Assembly: GCA_000438415.1 (NCBI GenBank) | Contig: FR902239.1 | Coordinates: 37,236-58,384, forward strand | Length of the DNA: 21,149 bases | Direction of reading: 5' to 3' | Source of the DNA: Clostridium sp. CAG:628 | GTDB lineage: Bacteria; Bacillota_I; Bacilli_A; RF39; UBA660 | Shown: positions 14,314-20,795 of the stretch, in pieces | Layout of the letters: every line of letters begins with the position of its first letter | Position numbering within the stretch: the first letter of the stretch is position 1 | The notes under the pieces: model-generated | Databases searched by the model: none | Told to the model about the DNA's origin: nothing | Seen by the model: the letters and a program-made list of their open reading frames with translations, nothing else | Made by a program: the position numbers and the translations under genes

Positions 14314-15644
14314 GTTTCAGTGATATATCTTTTTAACAAAAATGTTAGAAAATATGGAAATGTATAGAATTTTTCATTAAAGCCTATGTTTTTATTACAA
14401 AGTTTAATTCCATATTTTATATCTTTATATGTGGATTTATCAATTAGTTTGTTTAGTGATGGTGTACTATTATCATTTGCTTTTACTTCCACTGGCACTA
14501 GTGAGTTGTTGTCTCTTATAAAGAAATCCATTTCAATAGTGCTTTTTGTGTTTCTATAATAGAATAATTCATAATTACTAGAAGCAAGCATATCTGCTAC
14601 TATATTTTCGTAAATGGCACCTTTACAAGTATTAAAGTTATTGTTTTCTCTTAAATCAGTTTGGCTTTCGTCATCTAGTGAGGCTATTAATAAGCCACTA
14701 TCTCCAAAGTATAGTTTATATTGACTTGGGTTGTAATTTCCCTTTAGGGGCAAACTCAAATTAGTGAGTTGATAGCATATATTAATTATTCCAGCATTTT
14801 TTAACCATTCTACTACACCAATATAATCTCTATTTTTTGCATTTACGGCAATTTTTGTTATTTGAAATCTTTTATTTTCTTCTCCTAGAAAGACTGGTAT
14901 TTTTCTATAAACATTTAGTATTTTTGCTTTATCTAAGCCACCAGCGTATTTAGTTATGTCTTCTTCATAATCAAGTAATATTTGTCTTTGAAGAGTGAGA
15001 ACATTTTTGTATGTTCCTTCTTCAATAAAGTTTTTTACAACAAGTGGCATTCCACCTACAACCATGTATTCTTTAAATAGGTTTAGAAATATATTGTATA
15101 AACTTTCAGGAAGTGGTTTTAATTCTTTCATGTATGAATATATATCATCAATTTGTTTATCAGTGTATCCTTTAGCCCATAAAAACTCTTCAAAGTCCAT
15201 ACTTCTCATTATGTAATCTGTTTTGTTTCCTACACTGTTGGACTCAATTTCTTTGTAATTTAATCCCATTAATGAACCACTACAGATAACATCAAATCTT
15301 CCATCTTCTCTAAAGAATTTTAAAGATGTTGCACAGTTAGGGCATTTTTGTATTTCGTCAAAGAATATTAATGTTTCACCTGGTTCATAATTAAGTAGTG
15401 GACTATGGTAAAGTATTCTTTTTAAAATATTATCAACTTTGTAACCTTCATCAAATATATCTTTATAAAAGTTTTCTTCAATAAAGTTTATTTCAATAAA
15501 ATATTTGTAGTTTTGAGTTCCAAAGTTTCTTATAGCATTTGTTTTACCAATTTGTCTAGCTCCACTTACTATTAATGGCATTTTATATTTGCTTTCTTTC
15601 CATTCAAGTAAATATGAGTCTATTTTTCTTTTAAATCTTTCCAT
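14292..15644 (-). CDS. AAA ATPase with DUF4143 domain (ATP-binding protein)
   Basis: 450 residues. The N-terminal P-loop has Walker A VSGARQIGKT (about residues 26-35), Walker B LIFFDEIQK (about 91-99), and sensor VICSGSLMG (about 117-125). The C-terminal DUF4143 part carries a predicted nuclease-like motif EMDFFI...PVEVKAN (about 373-393), resembling a PD-(D/E)xK core. These AAA_14/DUF4143 proteins are widespread and often multi-copy in gut bacteria. Their function is unknown; links to DNA processing or mobile elements have been suggested. The gene has its own terminator and sits alone between gap and pgk, interrupting the glycolytic gene order. ATG 15644 is preceded by a weak AGAGTGA site. 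Confidence 0.92.
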   Translation of the reverse strand: MERFKRKIDSYLLEWKESKYKMPLIVSGARQIGKTNAIRNFGTQNYKYFIEINFIEENFYKDIFDEGYKVDNILKRILYHSPLLNYEPGETLIFFDEIQKCPNCATSLKFFREDGRFDVICSGSLMGLNYKEIESNSVGNKTDYIMRSMDFEEFLWAKGYTDKQIDDIYSYMKELKPLPESLYNIFLNLFKEYMVVGGMPLVVKNFIEEGTYKNVLTLQRQILLDYEEDITKYAGGLDKAKILNVYRKIPVFLGEENKRFQITKIAVNAKNRDYIGVVEWLKNAGIINICYQLTNLSLPLKGNYNPSQYKLYFGDSGLLIASLDDESQTDLRENNNFNTCKGAIYENIVADMLASSNYELFYYRNTKSTIEMDFFIRDNNSLVPVEVKANDNSTPSLNKLIDKSTYKDIKYGIKLCNKNIGFNEKFYTFPYFLTFLLKRYITETKNGNNE

Positions 15645-15711
15645 ATTATCACTCTTTCTTTGATATCTATATTTTACCTTATTTTCGAAGAAAAATCAAT
15701 GCTTTGCACGT

Positions 15712-15810
15712 GATTTAATGTTTTTTACATGTAATTTTACACCTAATTCGGTGTTTTTTCAGTGCTTTTTCACACCTGTTTTGGACTTTTCTGGGGTCAA
15801 TTTCACACCT
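15712..15810. repeat. Three degenerate 33-bp tandem repeats in the gap-ATPase spacer
   Basis: Units 15712-15744, 15745-15777 and 15778-15810 all end in TTTnACACCT, and the first two also share GTGTTTTTT-like middles. The ACACCT cores begin at 15739, 15772 and 15805, exactly 33 bp apart. This is the only sizeable structure in the spacer 15645-15828 besides the gap terminator; no gene is seen. Confidence 0.55.
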
Positions 15811-15828
15811 AAATACCAAAATGCAGAC

Positions 15829-15856
15829 AAAAAGCACAGATTTTCTGTGCTTTTTT
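15829..15856 (-). terminator. Intrinsic terminator of gap
   Basis: AAAAGCACAG and CTGTGCTTTT form a perfect stem around AAAAT, with a T-run on the minus strand. The left arm begins in the gap stop codon. Confidence 0.92.
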
Positions 15857-16859
15857 AACGTTTTTTACACCAGTATTCAGCAACTCTTAACATTTGAGCA
15901 GTATAACCCCATTCGTTATCGTACCATGCTGAAACTTTTATTAGTGAACCATTTTCTTTTTCAACTACTTTAGTTAATAGTCCATCTACTAAGGCACCTT
16001 CAGTGGAACCTATTATATCACTACTAACTAGTGGAATGTTAACTATTTTTATTACTTCACTTTTATTATTTTTAAACATATCATTTATTACACTTGAAGT
16101 AACTTTCTTTTTAACATTTAAAGTTAAATCTATTAATGAACCATCTCCAACTGGAACACGATATGCAATTCCAGATAATTTTCCATCTAATTCAGGAATT
16201 ACTTTTCCAATGGATGAGGCTGCTCCTGTTGAAGTCGGTACTATATTTAATGAAGCTGCTCTTCCACGACGACTTTCAATACCTTTTTTATGTGGTATAT
16301 CTAATGTTTCTTGGTCGTTAGTCATTGCATGAACAGTTATCATAGAACCACTTTCGATTATGAAACATTTATGAAGTAAATTTAATACTGGTGCTAGACA
16401 GTTTGTTGTACAAGATGAGGAAGATATAACTTGGTCTTTTTTGTCTAAAATACTTTCGTTCACCCCATAAACTATAGTTTTACACTCGTCTTTAGCTGGT
16501 GCACTTATTATTACTTTCTTTGCTCCTGCATTTATATGAAGACTAGACTTCTCTTTAGTAGTAAATACTCCAGTACATTCTAATACTATATCTACTTTTA
16601 AGTCTTTCCATGGTAGTTTTGATGGGTCACTTTCACTAAATACTTTTATTTTTTTACCGTTTACTTCTATACCATCATCTACACTTGCTACTTTTTCGTC
16701 TAACATTCTATGAACTGAATCATACTTATATAGATATGCTAATTGTAATGGATCAGTTAAATCGTTAATAGCGACTACTTCCATATCTTTTCTTTTACTT
16801 ATTTGCCTTAAGGCACATCTACCAATTCTACCAAAACCATTAATTGCAACTTTTATCAT
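15855..16859 (-). CDS. gap: Glyceraldehyde-3-phosphate dehydrogenase (NAD type)
   Basis: Oxidises and phosphorylates glyceraldehyde 3-phosphate to 1,3-bisphosphoglycerate. The Rossmann N-terminus is VAINGFGRIGR, the active-site Cys is in SSSCTTNCLAP (about residues 149-159), and HAMTNDQETLD, RRGRAASLNIVPTSTGAA and SAWYDNEWGYT follow. The start is ATG 16859: TAAGGAGG lies directly upstream, and a longer frame back to 16895 would overlap the preceding gene and add 12 residues not found in the family. It follows the nucleoside kinase gene by 10 nt, with the ribosome binding site overlapping that gene's stop codon, so the two form an operon. Confidence 0.98.
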   Translation of the reverse strand: MIKVAINGFGRIGRCALRQISKRKDMEVVAINDLTDPLQLAYLYKYDSVHRMLDEKVASVDDGIEVNGKKIKVFSESDPSKLPWKDLKVDIVLECTGVFTTKEKSSLHINAGAKKVIISAPAKDECKTIVYGVNESILDKKDQVISSSSCTTNCLAPVLNLLHKCFIIESGSMITVHAMTNDQETLDIPHKKGIESRRGRAASLNIVPTSTGAASSIGKVIPELDGKLSGIAYRVPVGDGSLIDLTLNVKKKVTSSVINDMFKNNKSEVIKIVNIPLVSSDIIGSTEGALVDGLLTKVVEKENGSLIKVSAWYDNEWGYTAQMLRVAEYWCKKR

Positions 16860-16869
16860 TTTTTCCTCC

Positions 16870-18519
16870 TTATTCAAAATATCCTCCACCAACAAATTCT
16901 CTTAATAATGCAGTTTCAGGTAGCATACTATCTGATATGTTTAAGAATGATTTTAAGAAATTAATTATTCTTAATGCTTCAGAATAGTATTCACTATGAT
17001 AACTTACACTAAATAGTATTGGTACAGCATATGTTTTTAATACTCCAAGTTCATATATTAAAGCAGTATTTAGTACTATATCTGCTTCTTTTTGATATGG
17101 GAATATGTATTTTTCTTCACTACGACGTACCACGCGCCAATTTTTTAATGTTTCTTCTGCATTATAACCTCTTGTTCTATAGTCTCTTACTAATCTTCTA
17201 ATTAATCTTAAGTCAACAGTTGATACATGATTGTGTCTATCTAAATCTAATGGTGTGAATGGACTTATATATATTTTTAATTTATTTTTTCTATCTATTT
17301 TACTTGTTAACATTTCGTTTAATGTATGTATTCCTTCAACTATGATTAAATCCCTATTTTTTAATGAGACTGGAGGATGTTTGTATTCTTTTTCTCCAGT
17401 TAAGAAGTTATATGTTGGAAGAAGTGTTTCTTCTCCTTTTATTAGACTAGTTAATTTTTCATTAAATAAATCTATGTCTAGTGCTTCTGGAATGTCATAC
17501 TCGTATTCACCATTTTCATTTTTTGGTGTATCTATTCTATTTTTAAAGAAGTCATCTGTTGATAATACAAAAGGATTTATTCCTTTGCTTTTCAAGTATA
17601 AACTTAGCTTTTTACTAGTGGTTGTTTTACCAGAACTAGAAGGTCCTGCGATTAATACTAGTTTTATGTTGTTTAAGTTTTTTTCTATTTCACTTGCTAT
17701 TTTAAGTAAGTCATTATTTTGTTTTATTTCATTTAATTCTATAAATTCTTTTATTTTTCCTTCTATTACTACATTATTAACATCTGATACATATTTTACT
17801 CCTAAAGTATCAGCCCATCTACCATATTCTTTGAATACATTTAGTACCTGGTCCATATGAGTGTATGGAGGTATTTTCATATCATATGTACTAGGATATT
17901 CTAACATAACTCCTTTATCTTTTGTTAAAGTTAAGTCAAAACTTTTTATTATTCCAGTACTATATGGCATTTTTGTGTAAAAGTAATTATAATAATTTAA
18001 TAAATTATATAATGTTAAAGCATCTCCAGTCATTTGTTTATACATAGACGACTTTTCTTTTTCTTTTACTTCATTAAAGTATTTTATTGCTTCTTTTCTA
18101 CTTGTTGTTATTTTTTCAAATTTTAAATCTCTACTTACTAATTCTTCCATTTTTGCTTTTATGTCTTTTACTATATCTACTGTTAAATCTAAATCTATTC
18201 TTGTATATATTCCTTTATCTAATGAATGAAGAAGTTTTACGTCTGTGTTTATTCCAAATAGTTCTTTTATGGCAGTTATGTATATGAATTTTAAACCACT
18301 TCTATATATTTTAGCACCCATTCTATCTTTTATGCTTATTAGTTTTAGTTTTGTATCTTCTTTTAGTTTATAAGATAATTCTACTATTTCATTATTAATG
18401 GAACAGGCTATAATGTCGTCTGTTTTATTTAGTCTTTTTATTAAGTCATATAAAGTAGTGTCTTTATGTACTACAATATTACCATAACCTTCTATTTCTA
18501 TTATTAATTCATTTGTCAA
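16870..18519 (-). CDS. TGS-domain nucleoside (uridine) kinase-like protein
   Basis: 549 residues from TTG 18519. The N-terminal 60 residues form a TGS/ubiquitin-like domain (VVHKDTTLYDLIKRL). The next 200 resemble the ThrRS editing-domain region (RSGLKFIYITAIKELFG, YSTGIIKSFDL). The C-terminal half is a phosphoribulokinase/uridine kinase P-loop domain: Walker A LIAGPSSSGKTTTSKKL (about residue 285), STDDFF, VEGIHTLNE, and RLIRRLVRDYRTRG. Such proteins are annotated as nucleoside or uridine kinases; the substrate is not proven. The frame opens at GTG 18528, but AAAGGGTGA would then overlap the start. TTG 18519 has proper spacing. It is co-transcribed with gap. Confidence 0.9.
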   Translation of the reverse strand: MTNELIIEIEGYGNIVVHKDTTLYDLIKRLNKTDDIIACSINNEIVELSYKLKEDTKLKLISIKDRMGAKIYRSGLKFIYITAIKELFGINTDVKLLHSLDKGIYTRIDLDLTVDIVKDIKAKMEELVSRDLKFEKITTSRKEAIKYFNEVKEKEKSSMYKQMTGDALTLYNLLNYYNYFYTKMPYSTGIIKSFDLTLTKDKGVMLEYPSTYDMKIPPYTHMDQVLNVFKEYGRWADTLGVKYVSDVNNVVIEGKIKEFIELNEIKQNNDLLKIASEIEKNLNNIKLVLIAGPSSSGKTTTSKKLSLYLKSKGINPFVLSTDDFFKNRIDTPKNENGEYEYDIPEALDIDLFNEKLTSLIKGEETLLPTYNFLTGEKEYKHPPVSLKNRDLIIVEGIHTLNEMLTSKIDRKNKLKIYISPFTPLDLDRHNHVSTVDLRLIRRLVRDYRTRGYNAEETLKNWRVVRRSEEKYIFPYQKEADIVLNTALIYELGVLKTYAVPILFSVSYHSEYYSEALRIINFLKSFLNISDSMLPETALLREFVGGGYFE

Positions 18520-18616
18520 TTTAATCACCCTTTATTCTATATATATTTTATCATTTTTTTGATATTTTTTGTATATTTTTTTTATTTTTTCGTAAATATA
18601 TTTATAGGTGATACAA

Positions 18617-19183
18617 ATGGTTATACCAATGATTATTGATAAGGAAGAGGGAGTAGAAAAAAGTTTTGATATTTATAGTAAACTTTTAAAAGAAAGAATT
18701 GTTTTTTTAAGTGGTGAGATTACTGATGAAGTAGCTAATTTGATAGTGAGTGAGTTATTATATTTAAATAGTTTAGGAAATGATGATATTTATTTGTATA
18801 TTAATAGTCCTGGAGGAAGTGTTACGGCTGGGATGGCTATATATGATACGATGAATTTTATTAAGGCTGATGTGGTTACTATATGTGTGGGAATGTGTGC
18901 TAGTATGGGGGCTTTTCTTTTGAGTAGTGGATGTAAAGGAAAAAGAATGAGTTTAAAAAATGGAGAGGTTATGATACATCAACCTCTTGGTGGAGTGAAA
19001 GGTCAAGCAAGTGATATACAGATACATGCTGATAGAATTATTAAAATGAAGAAGAAACTTAATAGTATTTTAGCTAGTAATACTTCTAAAGATATGAAAG
19101 TAATTGAAAGAGATACTGAAAGAGATAATTATATGGACGCTAAAGAGGCTTTAGAGTATGGTCTAATTGATAAAATTATATAA
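18617..19183 (+). CDS. clpP: ATP-dependent Clp protease proteolytic subunit
   Basis: 188 residues from ATG 18617; AGGTGAT at 18606-18612 fits this start better than the GTG at 18608, which lies within it. The S14 serine protease triad is complete: Ser in GMCASMGAFLL (about residue 95), His in VMIHQPLGG (about 120) and Asp in ERDNYMDA (about 170). The oxyanion-loop glycines are in YINSPGGSV. It forms the barrel-shaped tetradecamer that degrades proteins fed by ClpX or ClpC. Single gene, divergent from the nucleoside kinase gene and convergent with the unknown gene on its right. The upstream region 18529-18605 is extremely T-rich and no promoter stands out. Confidence 0.96.
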   Translation: MVIPMIIDKEEGVEKSFDIYSKLLKERIVFLSGEITDEVANLIVSELLYLNSLGNDDIYLYINSPGGSVTAGMAIYDTMNFIKADVVTICVGMCASMGAFLLSSGCKGKRMSLKNGEVMIHQPLGGVKGQASDIQIHADRIIKMKKKLNSILASNTSKDMKVIERDTERDNYMDAKEALEYGLIDKII

Positions 19184-19207
19184 AAAGGACTAGTTTATAG
19201 TCCTTTT
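19183..19207. terminator. Bidirectional terminator shared by clpP and the convergent gene
   Basis: AAAAGGACTA-GTTTA-TAGTCCTTTT is a perfect 10-bp stem with A/T runs on each side. The clpP TAA touches its left arm and the TAG of the minus-strand gene (19190-19192) lies inside that arm. Confidence 0.93.
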
Positions 19208-20095
19208 AAATGTTATTACTTTTTTCTTGTCTTCTAGAACATCTCTTAATGTTTCTACAAGAATACTCTTTATTAATGGTTCTTCTATATTTAAGTTATC
19301 AAGAACTTGTTTTATTATTTCTTGGGGAAGTGTTAGACAAAGAGATTTTATGTAAGATAAGTGGATGTATAAACATATTTTATGTTCAGCGTCTGTTAAA
19401 TCTATAGTTTTAAACTTTCCTACTTCATGTATATGAGATACAAGTGTTTCAGTAAACACATCTATACTAAGGCTTTTATACATAAATGATGGTATATTAT
19501 ATTTAGATCCAACTAAGTCTGTTATCAATATTAAATTACTATTAAAATTAAAATTTCTTTTGGATACCTCTTGTTCTACATAATCATGAATAAATGTATA
19601 ATAATACATTCCATAATTTAGTTTATTTTTTATATACTCATTTTTGTTTTCTTTTTTATACTTGTCCATATAATATAATAAGTTAGTTATTAAATCATAA
19701 CATTTGAAATCTCTAATTATGTTATTTGATAACTCATGTGTTTTTTTACTGGTTATATTATCAGCAACATCATAAATTCTTTTTTGTACTTTAATAATTG
19801 CTACTGACTTAGAATTAGCAGGAAGTGTATCAGGTAACGAGGTAGTCATTAATTTATCTGTTAACATTTTGTCTGCAATTATTATGTAATTTGGTTTATA
19901 TAATCTTTTATATATAGTTTCTGTTAATTCATTAATTGTTTTATAATGTTTTAATGTTTTTTTATAGTCTTCACTATCTTTTTTGTTATTATAGTCTAAA
20001 AAAGAAAGGGTTATTAAATCTTTATGTTGTTCTTCTGTTAGATTTAATATCTTATTAATTTCTTCAGTTACATATAATATATCTTCTTTTTTCAT
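19190..20095 (-). CDS. Hypothetical helical protein, 301 residues
   Basis: The start is ATG 20095, with AGGTGAT a few nt upstream. The frame opens earlier (20164), but a good promoter lies inside that extension, so the longer version is unlikely. The protein is rich in Lys, Asn, Leu and Ile, mostly helical, without signal peptide, membrane segments or metal-binding clusters. There is no YxDD motif, so it is not a reverse transcriptase. A segment around PNYIIIADKMLTDKL (about residues 70-84) and the C-terminal helical part (LTDAEHKICLYIHLSYIKSLC) are the most ordered-looking. I do not recognise a family. It lies between clpP and the variable-cassette region, with a strong promoter containing a palindrome. 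Confidence 0.8.
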   Translation of the reverse strand: MKKEDILYVTEEINKILNLTEEQHKDLITLSFLDYNNKKDSEDYKKTLKHYKTINELTETIYKRLYKPNYIIIADKMLTDKLMTTSLPDTLPANSKSVAIIKVQKRIYDVADNITSKKTHELSNNIIRDFKCYDLITNLLYYMDKYKKENKNEYIKNKLNYGMYYYTFIHDYVEQEVSKRNFNFNSNLILITDLVGSKYNIPSFMYKSLSIDVFTETLVSHIHEVGKFKTIDLTDAEHKICLYIHLSYIKSLCLTLPQEIIKQVLDNLNIEEPLIKSILVETLRDVLEDKKKVITFKRTIN

Positions 20096-20115
20096 ATAAT
20101 CACCTGTTGGTAAGT

Positions 20116-20144
20116 ATTCTACACCAGTTATGGTGATTTGTAAA
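20116..20144 (-). promoter_or_regulatory. Promoter with operator-like palindrome for the 301-residue protein gene
   Basis: On the minus strand TTTACA (20139-20144), exactly 17 nt, TAGAAT (20116-20121). The spacer contains the perfect inverted repeat CACCA-TAAC-TGGTG (20122-20135), a plausible repressor site. The transcript would have a leader of about 14 nt containing only the ribosome binding site. Confidence 0.7.
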
Positions 20145-20247
20145 GAAAAATCAAAATGTAACAATATTCTTATACTTTCTTTTCAAAGAATTAATTGTGG
20201 TAAAATTCATATTTACATCTCCTTCCAAACTCAACAAATTAATAAAA

Positions 20248-20287
20248 AGCAGTATTTAAAAACCATAAATTGATTTTAAATACTGCT
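20248..20287 (-). terminator. Strong hairpin terminator downstream of the cassette copy
   Basis: AGCAGTATTTAAAA and TTTTAAATACTGCT form a perfect 14-bp stem with a 12-nt loop. On the minus strand it is followed by TTTTTATTAA. No gene stop lies close upstream on that strand; the nearest upstream element is the cassette copy at 20512-20632, so the terminated transcript may be noncoding. Confidence 0.75.
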
Positions 20288-20511
20288 AATCAATTATAAA
20301 TACCTAGGTCCGTTATTTACTCTGTTTCGGTTTTCCTACTAAAGAATAAGTACTGACATTTATTGTATTCAAGTTATTACTAACTTAGGAAATAAACTTG
20401 TTTCTCTACATATTAATCTACTATAGCATTTGTTATGACCTTTCTTTTAAATTTAAACTCATTAACGAAATAATTTTTACAATACATTTCAAGTTCAAAC
20501 CCTAGAAAAAT
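20288..20511. other. AT-rich stretch without a recognisable gene
   Basis: No open frame with a ribosome binding site is seen on either strand, and no tRNA or known riboswitch fold. It connects the cassette copy to the hairpin terminator at 20248-20287 and could be the 3' part of a noncoding transcript. Confidence 0.4.
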
Positions 20512-20632
20512 TGGCAGGACGCACGGCATGAGTATTGTTGACATTGTTGTTGTTCAAGTCCGCATTGTCGGAATTCCAGTTCCAAACGTTCGAGTTAGAC
20601 CCAAACCAGCCATCAGGCGACAAGGACCACCA
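20512..20632 (-). repeat. Asn-codon-rich cassette copy (template-repeat-like or silent cassette)
   Basis: Read on the minus strand, it begins with TGGTGGTCCTTGTCGCCT (WWSLSP) and ends with CGTCCTGCCA (RPA), both base-for-base the same as in the variable segment of the gene at 20796-21149. The middle also shares TCGAACGTTTGG. Between these blocks, 11 of 25 codons are AAC or AAT. It is GC-rich against AT-rich flanks. It has no credible start: the frame entering it opens at a GTG without a ribosome binding site and has no protein-like sequence upstream. In diversity-generating retroelements the template repeat has exactly such an excess of AAY codons. Alternatively, it is a silent donor cassette or a decayed gene end. 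Confidence 0.65.
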
Positions 20633-20726
20633 AAGAACAAAAGCCAAAAGAAGCTCACACTGTAATAGTTTATTTCCTATATAAAGTGCAACCTGCACGT
20701 TATACCAAAATTAAATTTCTGCTTGC

Positions 20727-20750
20727 CGGCATTTTCACGCCGTTTTTTTT
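20727..20750 (+). terminator. Short hairpin with eight-T tail
   Basis: CGGC-ATTTTCAC-GCCG, then TTTTTTTT on the plus strand. No plus-strand gene precedes it. Confidence 0.5.
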
Positions 20751-20755
20751 GCTAT

Positions 20756-20785
20756 CCTGTGAAAAGGTTTTCACAGGCTTTTTTT
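20756..20785 (+). terminator. Perfect 10-bp hairpin between the two cassette copies
   Basis: CCTGTGAAAA-GG-TTTTCACAGG followed by C and seven T on the plus strand. On the minus strand, where the surface protein gene is read, the T-run is missing. It may be a plus-strand terminator, or a DNA cruciform of the kind found downstream of the variable repeat in diversity-generating retroelements. Confidence 0.55.
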
Positions 20786-20795
20786 CATTTTCTCA

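Noticed and set aside
16860..16895. Upstream start of gap
   Set aside because: The added 12 residues overlap the kinase gene and are not part of the family; AAGGAGG sits directly before ATG 16859.
19190..20095. Reverse transcriptase partner for the cassettes
   Set aside because: It lies in the expected position and orientation, but no YxDD or other polymerase motif is found.
20495..20698. Open frame through the cassette copy as an independent small protein
   Set aside because: It opens at a GTG without ribosome binding site, and its first 20 residues are not protein-like and have no counterpart in the related gene. It is better explained as a noncoding cassette.
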